A DNA stretch of 64,000 nt from Listeria cossartiae subsp. cayugensis (GCF_014229095.1 NZ_JAARZC010000001.1:1178001-1242000); one strand, 5' to 3'. Positions 1 to 9,001 are shown, numbered from the stretch's first letter. The notes: generated by a model from the sequence alone, not told the origin. Numbers and translations are program-made.

Positions 1-252
1 AAAGAGCGGATTGTTTGCCATTACTAAACGTCTATCACCAAAAAATGGCATACTTTCTGCTTCTTGAACGACTGCTTCAATCGGCATTTCTTCTAAATCT
101 AGGTTGGCATAGTTAAATTCTACCTCTTCGCCATCTAAAATGTTATCTATTAAAAGTTGCTTTGTTTCGTTAATAATATAATCTTCTGTTCCAATGATTA
201 AATACACTGGAGTTATTTTTTTGGAGCGTATCTGTTTCCATTCTGGCAGCAT
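1..252 (-). CDS. holA: DNA polymerase III delta subunit (clamp loader), N-terminal part
   Basis: Only the first 84 codons lie in the window; the gene runs off the left edge. Delta opens the beta clamp during loading at the replication fork. The start reads MLPEWKQIRSKKITPVYLI, followed by IGTEDYIINETKQLL, the usual opening of the delta N-terminal AAA-like domain. The ATG is at 252, with a modest GAGG-type ribosome site. It follows comEC after 67 bases on the same strand, the usual Bacillales order. Family assignment rests on the N-terminus and gene order only. Confidence 0.85.
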   Translation of the reverse strand, partial: MLPEWKQIRSKKITPVYLIIGTEDYIINETKQLLIDNILDGEEVEFNYANLDLEEMPIEAVVQEAESMPFFGDRRLVMANNPLF

Positions 253-319
253 TCATTTCGCCTCGCTTCACTCTTATTTCTCTTTCTATGGTAAAACATG
301 AAATAAGAGATAGCAAGTT

Positions 320-2542
320 TTATTTCAAAGTCGCTTCAAAGCCTTTTCCAAATGTATAAATTATTTCTCCTTGTAAATCTGTTCGCAAAATCGTTGTCTC
401 TGCTTCTTCTAGCGTATTTAAAGTTTCTATATGAGGGTGACCGAAACGATTTTTCACTCCACAAGAAATAATGACAAAAGTTGGTTGGACTTGTTGTATA
501 AATTCTTTGGATGTCGAAGTTTTGCTACCATGGTGTCCTACTTTTAGAATATCTGCTTTAACTGGTTGATCTAACAGTTTTTGTTCCCCGTTTGCCTCTA
601 AATCTCCGGTGAAAAGCCACACTTTATTATCTAATATCGCTTTTAAGACAATAGAGTCATCGTTTCCGCCAACACCCGCTTGCGTTGGGTACAAGCATTC
701 AAAACGGCTTTCACCCACTTGCCAGTTCGCTCCCGCTAAAATAATTGTTTGCTTTATTTGCGGCATTGCATCGAGCGTTTCTTTCATGATTGCTTTATTT
801 TCGGAACCTTGGGCAAAAATAAGTTCCTTAATAGAAATATTTTTCGCTAAGTCATCGAGCCCTTCCATATGATCTGCATCACTATGGGTAATGATTACTT
901 TATCTAGACTGCTAATCCCTTTTGATTTTAAAACTGGAGTGAGTGTACTTCCGCCAATGGTAAATGGTTTTCTTTTTTTCGCCCAGTCTTCTTTCTCAAA
1001 CGGAAGTTGCCCACCTGTATCAATTAAATAGTTGCCTTTGTTGTAAGGTAATTGAATTAAAATACTATCCCCTTGCCCTACATCAACAAAACTAACTTTG
1101 CCACTAACATTAAAACTGGAAAAATAACAGAGTAGACAAAAAATGATAAAAATCCTTACCGGAAACTTATTCTTTTGCCACTGATAAAAGAACAACAAGA
1201 TGGTAACTATAATTAATATAAGAATCACCGTGTTAGGTCTTCCAGTCACAATGGTTTGATGCGGTATCTTCGCGAAAACATTAGTAAGGCTTTCTATCAA
1301 TTGGATAAGAAAAACAAGCATAGATTCAGGAATAGTAGCGAGCGTCCGGGAACACATAGACAATAAAAAGACACTTATGCAACCAGGTAATATGATAATT
1401 GTAAAAATCGGTACATATAGCAAGTTGAAAAAAATTCCTACCCATGAAAAAGAATAAAAATGATACATCATCACAACGGATGACATTATCGTTGAAACAA
1501 AGGATATCGCGAGTGATTTGGTGAAGATATTTTGTTGTCTAGTTAATATTTGTCTCGATGATAAAATAATGCCAAATGACACTGCATAAGAAAGCTGGAA
1601 TCCCACTTCGTAAATGACATATGGTTGTAGGAAGTAAAATAGAATAAAGGATAAGCAAATAACTGAAAACGAACTCCATTTGGTTGCATATTTTTCGGAT
1701 AATAAAAGTAATGCTGTCATTGTTGCCGCACGAATAACTGGTGGATTGGCTCCTGTGAAGATAACATAAAACGGTAAAAAACCAAGCAGACAAATAATGG
1801 CTCGTTCGCGACTTATGCTAAACTTTAGCAATAAAAAATAAATAGCTCCAATTAATAAATTAACATGAAGTCCTGAGATCGCTAATAGATGGACAACACC
1901 CATTTGCTGGTAGGTTTCATACATTTCAGGCGAAAAGCCATTTTTCTCACCAGTAATTAACGCAAGGAAATAAGGATTTATTGTTGGAGAAATATTTTCG
2001 CTTATATGTGCTATTGTTTGTAAACGGATATTTTGAATACGCATTAAGATGGATGGTGAAACTCTATTTGAAATTGATAGTGAGTTAGCTTGAAGTACAT
2101 AGTGTATTTTTTGACGTTTAAGATACGTTTGGTAATTAAATTGGTTTTGATTACGATTGGCTTGAGGGGTTTCTAGATTTGCGGAGACAGAAATAAACTG
2201 TCCGTATTGAAGCCTTTTTAATTTTTGCTGTTCTTCTGCTGTTGTAATTGTATAACGCAATTGAAATACTTCTTTTTCGTAGCGTACGATAGCTTGAAAA
2301 CTGTCACCATCAATCTTTAAATTATCTATTATTTGACAGTTTTCATTAAATTCAGTTGCTGAAAAAGTGGTTGTATTCGATTTTTCGACAATAAATAAAA
2401 AGCCACATATTAGAAGATAAATGAGGATAAAAAGAAGGATTCTTTTGGATTTTTTAATAAAAGCAATCAAACTGAGCAAACAAATACATATGGGAACGAA
2501 AGAGCTTGTAACAGTTGCACAAACAATAGCTAAAACAATCAT
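320..2542 (-). CDS. comEC: ComEC/Rec2 DNA-uptake channel protein
   Basis: Polytopic membrane protein of 740 aa that forms the channel for single-stranded DNA in competence. Several hydrophobic helices occupy the first 60 residues. A soluble OB-like stretch follows, then the helical competence domain (about 195-460), more helices, and a C-terminal metallo-beta-lactamase-like domain with the HSDADH metal motif at 553-558. Length is close to B. subtilis ComEC. In L. monocytogenes com genes are reported to help phagosomal escape. The ATG at 2542 sits 24 bases after the only strong ribosome site, AAGGAGGG, and no in-frame NTG codon lies between, so the start is uncertain. Confidence 0.93.
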   Translation of the reverse strand: MIVLAIVCATVTSSFVPICICLLSLIAFIKKSKRILLFILIYLLICGFLFIVEKSNTTTFSATEFNENCQIIDNLKIDGDSFQAIVRYEKEVFQLRYTITTAEEQQKLKRLQYGQFISVSANLETPQANRNQNQFNYQTYLKRQKIHYVLQANSLSISNRVSPSILMRIQNIRLQTIAHISENISPTINPYFLALITGEKNGFSPEMYETYQQMGVVHLLAISGLHVNLLIGAIYFLLLKFSISRERAIICLLGFLPFYVIFTGANPPVIRAATMTALLLLSEKYATKWSSFSVICLSFILFYFLQPYVIYEVGFQLSYAVSFGIILSSRQILTRQQNIFTKSLAISFVSTIMSSVVMMYHFYSFSWVGIFFNLLYVPIFTIIILPGCISVFLLSMCSRTLATIPESMLVFLIQLIESLTNVFAKIPHQTIVTGRPNTVILILIIVTILLFFYQWQKNKFPVRIFIIFCLLCYFSSFNVSGKVSFVDVGQGDSILIQLPYNKGNYLIDTGGQLPFEKEDWAKKRKPFTIGGSTLTPVLKSKGISSLDKVIITHSDADHMEGLDDLAKNISIKELIFAQGSENKAIMKETLDAMPQIKQTIILAGANWQVGESRFECLYPTQAGVGGNDDSIVLKAILDNKVWLFTGDLEANGEQKLLDQPVKADILKVGHHGSKTSTSKEFIQQVQPTFVIISCGVKNRFGHPHIETLNTLEEAETTILRTDLQGEIIYTFGKGFEATLK

Positions 2543-2576
2543 AGCTAAATATCGCTCGATAACGTTCCCTCCTTAT

Positions 2577-3137
2577 TTAGTTTAATTTTTCTGAGATGTG
2601 TTGGTACAGTTGCTCTGCTTTTTCTGGTTCAATATTTACTTCGACTGCTGCTTCTTTGACTAAAGTATGCATTTTTTCTTCGTTCCAATTGTTTACTTGG
2701 AGAACGGATTCATCAAATTCTACTTTTTGCAATTCAACACCAGCAATCTTAAATAATTCCAAAGCGTACGAATGATTTTTGTAATCTTTGGCAAAATATA
2801 CTTTCTTGATTCCTGCTTGGATAATGGATTTCGTACAAGCAAGACAAGGGAAGTGCGTCACATATAATTCTGCATTATCTGTCGTGGCACCAAATTTGGC
2901 ACATTGTAGGATGGCGTTCATCTCTGCGTGAATGGTTCGGATACAGTGACCGTCTACAACGTAACAACCATGTTCTGCGCAATGATCCCCACCAGCGATG
3001 GACCCGTTATATCCGCCCGCAATAATACGTTTATCTCGAACTATTGTCGCACCTACCATTAGTCGTGTACACGTGCTCCTTGATGATATTAGATGACTTT
3101 GCGCCATAAAAAACTGATCCCATGCGATCCTTTGCAC
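2577..3137 (-). CDS. comEB: ComEB, dCMP deaminase family protein
   Basis: Zinc-dependent deoxycytidylate deaminase fold of 186 aa. H70-A-E72 supplies the first zinc ligand and the proton-shuttling Glu, and P97-C98-x2-C101 the other ligands, so the active site is intact. The likely reaction is dCMP to dUMP, feeding thymidylate synthesis; the B. subtilis homologue is dispensable for transformation. The start is GTG at 3137, 8 bases after AAGGGAG. It lies between comEA and comEC and has its own good promoter just upstream. Confidence 0.92.
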   Translation of the reverse strand: MQRIAWDQFFMAQSHLISSRSTCTRLMVGATIVRDKRIIAGGYNGSIAGGDHCAEHGCYVVDGHCIRTIHAEMNAILQCAKFGATTDNAELYVTHFPCLACTKSIIQAGIKKVYFAKDYKNHSYALELFKIAGVELQKVEFDESVLQVNNWNEEKMHTLVKEAAVEVNIEPEKAEQLYQHISEKLN

Positions 3138-3169
3138 ATTAAAAACTCCCTTATGATTTGATAAATATT

Positions 3170-3199
3170 AGTATAGGTGTTTAGAAGGAAGTTCGTCAA
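3170..3199 (-). promoter_or_regulatory. Sigma-A promoter for comEB-comEC
   Basis: Minus strand TTGACG (3194-3199), 18-base spacer, TATACT (3170-3175), just after the comEA stop. It would let comEB, comEC and holA be expressed without comEA. Confidence 0.6.
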
Positions 3200-3208
3200 C
3201 CACTTTTA

Positions 3209-3811
3209 TTAATTAACATCCAAATATTCTTTTAATTTTTCTACGGTTTTTTCGCCTATGCCAGAAACATTCTTTAAATCGTCTATTGTTTGAAATAAAC
3301 CTTCTTTTTCGCGGTACTCTATAATGGCGGTTGCTTTTGAGTCGCCAATTCCTGGTACTTGTTGTAAATCTACTTTTGTTGCGCTATTAATATTGATTTT
3401 ATCGGTTGTACTTGTTGTTTCTCCCGTGTTTGATGCCGGTAAATCTGGTCCTTCCTCTCCTTTTTTGTAGACATAAATACTCATCTCATCTTTTAATTTT
3501 TCTGCTAAGTTTAATTTGCTGTTATCTGCTTCTTCTGTGAGTCCTCCTGCTATCTTCACTACATCTTGCACTCTAGCATCAGCTGGTAATTTATACACGC
3601 CAGGTGTCCGCACTGCGCCTTTAATGTCAATGTATAGATGGTTTGGTGTCTTTACTTCTTCTTTAACAGGTTTTTCTTCTTTCGTCACTGTTTGTTTTGC
3701 CGATATTTCCTCTGTGCCTCCATTTGGTAAACAAATATATACTAATCCAGCACAAAGAATAGCAACGCCAATTAATAAATAATTTTTGTGTTTTTTCAGA
3801 AGCTCCATCAT
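3209..3811 (-). CDS. comEA: ComEA, membrane DNA receptor with helix-hairpin-helix domain
   Basis: A 200-aa competence protein that binds double-stranded DNA outside the membrane and passes it to ComEC. One membrane helix (about 11-28) is followed by a charged linker, an SLBB-like domain beginning LYIDIKGAVRTPGVY (about 58-110), and a C-terminal tandem HhH domain from INSATKVDLQQVPGIG to the end. The ATG at 3811 is preferred over the GTG at 3820, because AAGGCGGTGAT, nearly the full anti-SD match, sits directly before it and would swallow the GTG. Confidence 0.93.
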   Translation of the reverse strand: MMELLKKHKNYLLIGVAILCAGLVYICLPNGGTEEISAKQTVTKEEKPVKEEVKTPNHLYIDIKGAVRTPGVYKLPADARVQDVVKIAGGLTEEADNSKLNLAEKLKDEMSIYVYKKGEEGPDLPASNTGETTSTTDKININSATKVDLQQVPGIGDSKATAIIEYREKEGLFQTIDDLKNVSGIGEKTVEKLKEYLDVN

Positions 3812-3886
3812 GTCTATCACCGCCTTAATATACTATTCGCCAAATCCGTTCAAAATCCTTTTTGCAAACGAAACGGAAAATGGCAT

Positions 3887-3919
3887 AAAAAAAGAAAGTA
3901 ATCTTTGAAAATTACTTTC
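3887..3919 (-). terminator. Terminator after the methyltransferase gene
   Basis: Nine-bp stem GAAAGTAAT/ATTACTTTC with an 8-base loop, followed on the minus strand by a run of T. The stem contains the stop codon of the gene ending at 3912, so it separates comEA from the upstream cluster. Confidence 0.85.
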
Positions 3920-4643
3920 TTGCTACGAAAAAGATTCTTTCGCTTGTATTGGTTGGTTTTTCGAGGCTAAAATCAGCATAAATATCTATTTTCGTAAAGC
4001 CAGCTTTTTTTAATATATTTTCATAGGTAGTGATGGGATAGGTTCGTTCTTTGTGTAATTCGTCTACCCGGTTATACGTATCATCTTCCCCTAAAATGTA
4101 AAAAGTTAGCTCATGTTCGACGGAATGAGGATATTCGCCAGGAAAAGAATTCCAAATTGTGGAAATTTCCTCATCACTATCTCCGTAAGAATAATCTTTA
4201 AAGCCTTGCTCTATTTTATATACAGAATGCACATCAAATAAAAACAAGCCATTTGGTTCCAAATGTGTTGATACTGATTGGATTGTGTCCTCAAGCGCTT
4301 GTTCTGTTTCCAAATAATTAAGCGAATCACAGAAACAGGTGATAACATCAAAAGTTTGATTTAAAGCTAATTTTGACATATCTTGTTCTAAAATCGGCAA
4401 ATTAATTTCAGCTGCTGCCACTTTTTCTTTGGCAACGGCCACCATTTCTTTCGATAAATCCACGCCAGTAACCTGATGACCTAAAAAGCTTAATCGTAGC
4501 GCAAACTCTGCAGTACCACATGCTAAATCGAGTACTTTTTTCGGTGTTTCACCAATAAAATCTGCAGAAAATTCTACCCATTCATCATAAAGTTCAGAAT
4601 CCATGAGCCTATCATAGAATCCTGGAAAATATTCATAACTCAT
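3912..4643 (-). CDS. Class I SAM-dependent methyltransferase
   Basis: A 243-aa protein with the glycine-rich motif I VLDLACGTAEF (37-47) and the acidic end of strand 2 in VTGVDLS, typical of small-molecule methyltransferases. The substrate is unknown. The gene regularly follows rsfS in Bacillales clusters, so a role near ribosome or cell growth functions is possible but unproven. The start is the ATG at 4643, 7 bases after AAGGAGA. The ribosome site abuts the T-run of a terminator-like hairpin. Confidence 0.85.
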   Translation of the reverse strand: MSYEYFPGFYDRLMDSELYDEWVEFSADFIGETPKKVLDLACGTAEFALRLSFLGHQVTGVDLSKEMVAVAKEKVAAAEINLPILEQDMSKLALNQTFDVITCFCDSLNYLETEQALEDTIQSVSTHLEPNGLFLFDVHSVYKIEQGFKDYSYGDSDEEISTIWNSFPGEYPHSVEHELTFYILGEDDTYNRVDELHKERTYPITTYENILKKAGFTKIDIYADFSLEKPTNTSERIFFVARK

Positions 4644-4658
4644 TATTAACTTCTCCTT

Positions 4659-4689
4659 AAAAAAACAGACGAGAATACTCCCGCCTGTT
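4659..4689 (-). terminator. Terminator-like hairpin between rsfS and the methyltransferase
   Basis: Minus strand AACAGGCGGG pairs with CTCGTCTGTT (two G-U pairs) and is followed by TTTTTTT. It sits between two same-strand genes and ends 16 bases before the next start codon, so it probably attenuates rather than fully stops transcription. Confidence 0.65.
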
Positions 4690-4699
4690 CTGTTTGTTA

Positions 4700-5056
4700 T
4701 TAAGAGACAAACGCTGCAGAAACGTCCACAAGTGGTGCGTCTCCCCATAGTTTTTCTAGGTTATAGTAAGAACGTTCTTCTTTGTGGAACACGTGAATAA
4801 TAACATCGCCTAAGTCGATTAACACCCATTGTGCCGCATCAAAGCCTTCTAAACGTTTCACATCTACTTGGTTTTCTAATGCTTTTTCTTTAATTTCACG
4901 AGCGATTGCTTGGACTTGTTTGTCTGAATTACCATGGCAGATAACGAAATAATCTGCAAAACTTGATAACCCCTTCATATCTAATGCTAAAATATCCTCT
5001 GCTCTTTTATCGTCTGCTGCCTTTGCGGTCAGCATTAATGTATCGTAACTGTTCAA
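4700..5056 (-). CDS. rsfS: Ribosomal silencing factor RsfS
   Basis: A 118-aa YbeB/RsfS protein. It binds L14 on the 50S subunit and blocks joining with 30S under nutrient limitation. The sequence carries the family core LDMKGLSSFADYFVICHGNS and the later segment ALIDLGD-like WVLIDLGDVIIHVF, then YYNLEKLWGDA. Full length for the family. It starts 4 bases after the yqeK stop, so the two are probably translationally coupled. Confidence 0.95.
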   Translation of the reverse strand: MNSYDTLMLTAKAADDKRAEDILALDMKGLSSFADYFVICHGNSDKQVQAIAREIKEKALENQVDVKRLEGFDAAQWVLIDLGDVIIHVFHKEERSYYNLEKLWGDAPLVDVSAAFVS

Positions 5057-5060
5057 ATTA

Positions 5061-5636
5061 TTAATAGTCTCCTTCCAAATTTAAATTAACAAAATAATTG
5101 TAGGCATCCAGTGTGTCTGGAAAAACCAATTGTTGCTTTTTAATCAAGTGCGTAATCGTATTAGATAGAGCGAATAGCATTGCTTCATCCAATGATTTAA
5201 GTGCTAATCTACGCGCTTTATATACACCAGGAAAAGATCTTCCTTGTTCTGTATAGTCGGCTAAGTAGATAAGTTTATCGAAATCAGACATCGTAGCGCT
5301 TCCTGTTGTATGCAAGCGAATAGCTTCTAGTATTTCTGTATCAGTAATACCAAATTCTTTTTCGGCCAAATAGGCGCCAACTGGAGCGTGCCACAGCGAA
5401 CGATGAAATTCCAGCAAACGCGGATCATAACCCTCGTCCTCGATGATTTTTCTTGCTTTATCATCTTCATAGTACTTGGCATAATCGTGTAGTAAAGCGG
5501 TTATTCGAGCTTTTTCTACATCCATATGATAATGTTCTGCAAGTTCTACAGCTGCTTTTTCTACGCCTAAAGTGTGTGTGAAACGTGCACTCGGCATAGC
5601 TGCTTCTACTTTTTTTAGCACTTCATTTCTTTCCAT
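5061..5636 (-). CDS. yqeK: YqeK, symmetrical Ap4A hydrolase (HD domain)
   Basis: A 191-aa HD-superfamily hydrolase. Ligands include H21 (in HTLGVE), H50-D51 (ALLHDYAK) and D127 region ([11 protein letters not shown]). Members split Ap4A into two ADP, lowering alarmone dinucleotides. The start ATG at 5636 overlaps the end of nadD by 14 bases. The fixed nadD-yqeK-rsfS order suggests linked control of NAD synthesis, dinucleotides and ribosome activity; that link is inference. Confidence 0.93.
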   Translation of the reverse strand: MERNEVLKKVEAAMPSARFTHTLGVEKAAVELAEHYHMDVEKARITALLHDYAKYYEDDKARKIIEDEGYDPRLLEFHRSLWHAPVGAYLAEKEFGITDTEILEAIRLHTTGSATMSDFDKLIYLADYTEQGRSFPGVYKARRLALKSLDEAMLFALSNTITHLIKKQQLVFPDTLDAYNYFVNLNLEGDY

Positions 5637-6189
5637 AAAGTTGATGCTCCTTTATATATGACCATACTTTTTCGGGTAAAAAGGTTTCCGCGTGTTCGAT
5701 ATCATTCCTAATTTCTGTGGAAGAAATAGTCGTTTCCGGCATGTCGATTTTAACGACATCATATGGAACTTCTGGTTGATAAAGTGGGCGATTAACCCCA
5801 ACGAACGTTACCATTTTTACTAAGTCATCTATATGATACCACTTTGGCAAATATTCTACCATGTCTCCACCGATAATAAAATAAAAATCAGTATCCGGCT
5901 GCTCGCTTATCATATCACGCATTGTATCATACGTATAGGACTTTCCTGCGCGCATGAGTTCACGTGTATCAACTTCAAACGAATCAATGCCTTCTATCAT
6001 CAATTGAAGCATTTCAACACGTGCCTCACTGGAAGCCATACCACTAATATGTTTATGTGGCGGAATTTTATTAGGTAGAAATAAGATTTTTTCAAGGCCG
6101 AGCTGCTTTTTGGCCTCTTCTGCCATGCGGAGGTGCGCTAAATGTGGTGGATCAAATGTTCCGCCTAAAATACCGACTTTACGTTTCAT
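5623..6189 (-). CDS. nadD: Nicotinate-nucleotide adenylyltransferase
   Basis: A 188-aa nucleotidyltransferase of the NMNAT family that makes deamido-NAD from NaMN and ATP, an essential step of NAD synthesis. The N-terminal [12 protein letters not shown] (9-20) holds the HxxH ATP motif (H16, H19), and the C-terminal ISSTEIR motif is present. Full length. It is preceded by yhbY after 18 bases and overlaps yqeK. Confidence 0.96.
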   Translation of the reverse strand: MKRKVGILGGTFDPPHLAHLRMAEEAKKQLGLEKILFLPNKIPPHKHISGMASSEARVEMLQLMIEGIDSFEVDTRELMRAGKSYTYDTMRDMISEQPDTDFYFIIGGDMVEYLPKWYHIDDLVKMVTFVGVNRPLYQPEVPYDVVKIDMPETTISSTEIRNDIEHAETFLPEKVWSYIKEHQLYGKK

Positions 6190-6207
6190 CGCAGGGTTCC
6201 TCCAGAT

Positions 6208-6498
6208 TTACGGTAATTTAATTTGTGGCTTATTTACAGAAGTTTTATAAAGAATAATTGTTCTACCAATCACTTGGACGATATCTGCTCCTGAACGCGC
6301 ACTAATTTTCTCTGCAACGGTTTGTTTGTCTTCCTCACAGTTTTGTAAAATGGAGATTTTAATTAATTCTCTCACTTCTAGCGCTTCTTTTACGTGAATA
6401 ATTAAGTTTGGTGATACGCTTCCTTTTCCTACTTGGAAAATGGGTTGGATATTATGTGCTTCTTTTCTTAAAAAACGTTTTTGTGTAGCTGTTAACAT
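6208..6498 (-). CDS. yhbY: YhbY, CRM-domain RNA-binding protein
   Basis: A 96-aa single CRM-domain protein that binds pre-50S particles and aids ribosome assembly. The family core is visible: LRKEAHNIQPIFQVGKGSV, with the GxxG-type loop, then IKISILQNCEED. Its start overlaps the stop of aroE by one base (TAATG), indicating coupling within the yqeG-yqeH-aroE-yhbY-nadD run. Confidence 0.94.
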   Translation of the reverse strand: MLTATQKRFLRKEAHNIQPIFQVGKGSVSPNLIIHVKEALEVRELIKISILQNCEEDKQTVAEKISARSGADIVQVIGRTIILYKTSVNKPQIKLP

Positions 6499-7319
6499 TA
6501 GTTTCCTCCTAATTGTTCGAGTACTGCTTCTTTCATCAGTGATCGCTCTGGTTTAATGCCAGTCCATATTTCAAAGGCAAGTGCCCCTTGATTAACAAAC
6601 ATTGGTAAGCCGTTTTGGGTAATAGCCCCATTTTTCTTTGCTTCTTTTAGAAAGGCCGTTTCTGCTGGATTATAAATAATGTCAGAACAAATCGTTCCCT
6701 TTGACACATTTGCCAGTGAAATCGGGCTTTTGTTTTTAGAAGCTTCCAGACCGATAGAAGTGGTTTGAATGATAATCGTAAAGTCAGCCACCTCATTTTC
6801 TGCTTCTTGCAGTGTCATCGCATGGTGATTCGCGTTATCTTTCGTCATCTCTATCGCTTTTTCTGTTGTTCGGTTGGCAACGGTAATTTTGGCGTCTGTA
6901 TGACTTGTAAGCGCGAGATAAATCGCCTTACTTGCGCCGCCTGCCCCCGTGATTAGAATTGAATCTGCCGCTGTAATCGGGCGAATTTCTTCTAATCCTT
7001 CTAAGTAGCCTTTGCCATCTGTGTTGAATCCGTACCATTTGTCGTCTTTTCTGAGCACAGTATTCACCGCGCCAGATGCTGCTGCAAGATCTTCTAGTTC
7101 GTCTAAAAATGGTAAAATGCGCTCTTTAAAAGGTGTAGTAATATTAAAACCACGCACGCCAGAATCCATTAATTTTTTGATTTCTGTTTCAAAAGCGTCT
7201 TCTTCTATTAAAACAGAGTTATACTCCGCGTTCATTCCAAGTTCTTGGAAAATCCGATTTTGCATAGCTGGTGATAACGAGTGACGAATAGGATTTCCGA
7301 TAACAACATATTTTTCCAA
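6498..7319 (-). CDS. aroE: Shikimate dehydrogenase (NADP+)
   Basis: A 273-aa enzyme reducing 3-dehydroshikimate to shikimate for aromatic amino acids and folate. Substrate site S14 and S16 (RHSLSPAM), catalytic K65 (TTPFK) and D101 (FNTDG), and N86 are present. The NADP loop is ITGAGGASKAI (about 124-134). The start is TTG at 7319, 8 bases after AGGAGG. The gene sits inside the ribosome-biogenesis cluster, the usual Bacillales order. Confidence 0.95.
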   Translation of the reverse strand: MEKYVVIGNPIRHSLSPAMQNRIFQELGMNAEYNSVLIEEDAFETEIKKLMDSGVRGFNITTPFKERILPFLDELEDLAAASGAVNTVLRKDDKWYGFNTDGKGYLEGLEEIRPITAADSILITGAGGASKAIYLALTSHTDAKITVANRTTEKAIEMTKDNANHHAMTLQEAENEVADFTIIIQTTSIGLEASKNKSPISLANVSKGTICSDIIYNPAETAFLKEAKKNGAITQNGLPMFVNQGALAFEIWTGIKPERSLMKEAVLEQLGGN

Positions 7320-7338
7320 ATGACAGGCCTCCTTAGTT

Positions 7339-8439
7339 TTAAACGAGTGATGTCCGGATAGTTGCGCTTACGCCTTCTGGAACCCAAGCAGTTACTTTTG
7401 CGCCACCTTCTGGAATCGTAACCCAACCAAGTCCAGAAAAGACAATATCCGCTTTTTCTTTTACAGTAAAGGAATAAGGCACGAGTTTTGGTAATGTTTT
7501 CATCCCTTCTTCGGTTGGCGGTTGAAGGACTAGTCCAGCTTGATTTTCATATAATGCTTCTGCTTTTTCTAATTTCGTGCGATGGATTGGTAAATTGTTT
7601 GATACGTAAACAACAAGCGATTTACGGCCGCCTGAAACGTAATCCAAACGAGCAAGCGCGCCTAAGAACAAGGTTTGCTCTTCGTTTAATTGGAAAACAG
7701 CTGGTTTTATTTCTTTTTTCGGAGTAATCGCTTTTAATGTGTTTGTATCAATGAAATGCGCCATTTGGTGATGGTTAATAATTCCTGGTGTGTCAACAAG
7801 CACATTGCCATCTGCTAATGGGATTTCGATTTTATCAAGCGTTGTACCTGGGAATTGTGATGTTGTGATGACATTATTTTCCCCGGATGCTTGTTTAATA
7901 ATCCGATTGATAAGTGTTGATTTACCAACATTTGTACAACCGACAACATACACATCTTGCCCGTTTCGTAATTCATCAATTTTCTCTAAAAGGGTATCAA
8001 AACCGTGGCCTTTTTCAGCGCTGACTAGTACGACATCCGTCGCCGCTAAGCCTTGCTCTTTGGCACGTGTTCTCATCCAACGTGTTAATTTGTCGCGTTT
8101 TAATGATTTTGGTAACACGTCTTCTTTGTTACCGACAAGTAATACAGGGTTGCTTCCTGCAAAACGAGGAAGTCCAGGCAACCAACTGCCATCAAAATCA
8201 AAAATATCCACCACATAGACGATTAACGCCTGCTTCGAACTAATTTGATTTAAAATGCGTAAAAAATCATCATCTGTTAGCGCAACATCTTGAATTTCAT
8301 TGTAATGCTTTAGACGAAAACATCTTTTACAAATAACTTGTTCATTATTGAGGGATGATTTTGGCGCATAGCCGATTTTGTCAGGATCTTCTGTTTGAAT
8401 AATGGCCCCACAACCAATACATCTTATTTCTTCTGTCAA
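7339..8439 (-). CDS. yqeH: YqeH, circularly permuted GTPase for 30S assembly
   Basis: A 366-aa GTPase for small-subunit biogenesis. An N-terminal zinc finger (C7-x2-C10 and CKRC) precedes the permuted G motifs, which run G4 NKED, G5 SAEKG, G1 GCTNVGKST, G3 DTPG. A C-terminal RNA-binding region follows. I chose TTG at 8439: GGAGG lies 7 bases upstream, and the result equals the B. subtilis length, whereas a GTG at 8454 falls in the ribosome site. TTGA overlaps the yqeG stop, so the genes are coupled. Confidence 0.93.
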   Translation of the reverse strand: MTEEIRCIGCGAIIQTEDPDKIGYAPKSSLNNEQVICKRCFRLKHYNEIQDVALTDDDFLRILNQISSKQALIVYVVDIFDFDGSWLPGLPRFAGSNPVLLVGNKEDVLPKSLKRDKLTRWMRTRAKEQGLAATDVVLVSAEKGHGFDTLLEKIDELRNGQDVYVVGCTNVGKSTLINRIIKQASGENNVITTSQFPGTTLDKIEIPLADGNVLVDTPGIINHHQMAHFIDTNTLKAITPKKEIKPAVFQLNEEQTLFLGALARLDYVSGGRKSLVVYVSNNLPIHRTKLEKAEALYENQAGLVLQPPTEEGMKTLPKLVPYSFTVKEKADIVFSGLGWVTIPEGGAKVTAWVPEGVSATIRTSLV

Positions 8440-8957
8440 AGTGATTCCTCCCACTTAATTTGGTTTTTCTTTTCTAATCGTTTTAAAATAACACTTTCCA
8501 TCATTCGATTTAATTTTGTCGCCATTCCATCGGTTTGTTTCACGGGACGAACAAAAATGGTTGTTAATTTTTGACGATTTCCACCGAATATATCTGTCAT
8601 AATTTGATCACCAATCATCACAGTTTCTTCTGGTGTTGCATTTAATTCTTTCAATGCCCAGCGAAAATTAGCGCCTAAAGGTTTTTTTGCCCGCGCTAAA
8701 TAAGGGACATCAATTGCTTTTGCCACACGAGCAACTCGTTCTTCATTATTATTAGAAAAAATCATTACTTTGATTCCTTCTTCTCTTAATATAGTAAACC
8801 AGTTGATAACTTCATCCGTTGCATCTAGTTGATCCCATGCGAGCAGCGTATTGTCAAGATCAGTTAAAATAGTAGTCTTTCCCATTTTTCGAAGCTGCTC
8901 TGCTGTTATTCCAAATGGAGTATTCAACATTTTATCTGGTGAGAATTGCTTTAACAC
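8436..8957 (-). CDS. yqeG: YqeG, HAD-superfamily phosphatase
   Basis: A 173-aa HAD III-A phosphatase. The nucleophile motif is T-D33-L-D35-NTLL, then the Thr/Ser motif MIFSNN, Lys in RAKKPLGANF, and the last acidic motif MIGDQIMTDIFGGN. The physiological substrate is not established to my knowledge. The GTG at 8957 is preferred over an ATG at 8972, since GAGGTG lies 7 bases before the GTG and the product then begins MLKQFSPDKML like the family. It heads the cluster. Confidence 0.88.
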   Translation of the reverse strand: MLKQFSPDKMLNTPFGITAEQLRKMGKTTILTDLDNTLLAWDQLDATDEVINWFTILREEGIKVMIFSNNNEERVARVAKAIDVPYLARAKKPLGANFRWALKELNATPEETVMIGDQIMTDIFGGNRQKLTTIFVRPVKQTDGMATKLNRMMESVILKRLEKKNQIKWEESL

Positions 8958-8992
8958 GTATTGGCACCTCATTCTTTTATTTAGTACAGTCT

Positions 8993-9001
8993 ATTCTATC
9001 A
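8993..9001 (-). promoter_or_regulatory. Candidate extended -10 for the yqeG cluster
   Basis: Minus strand TGATAGAAT, an extended -10 about 36 bases before the yqeG GTG. No good -35 is visible. Confidence 0.35.

Noticed and set aside
3841-3890. Possible ComK box upstream of comEA
   Set aside because: AAAA/TTTT blocks are present (AAAAAGGATTTT), but the spacing is AAAA-N4-TTTT rather than N5, and no clear second half-site at 8, 18 or 31 bases is seen.
4644-4748. N-terminal extension of the methyltransferase gene
   Set aside because: It would overlap rsfS and the hairpin; the ATG at 4643 has the ribosome site and gives the family start.
7790-8218. 142-codon open frame antisense to yqeH
   Set aside because: It runs through conserved GTPase motifs on the other strand and lacks a promoter and ribosome site.
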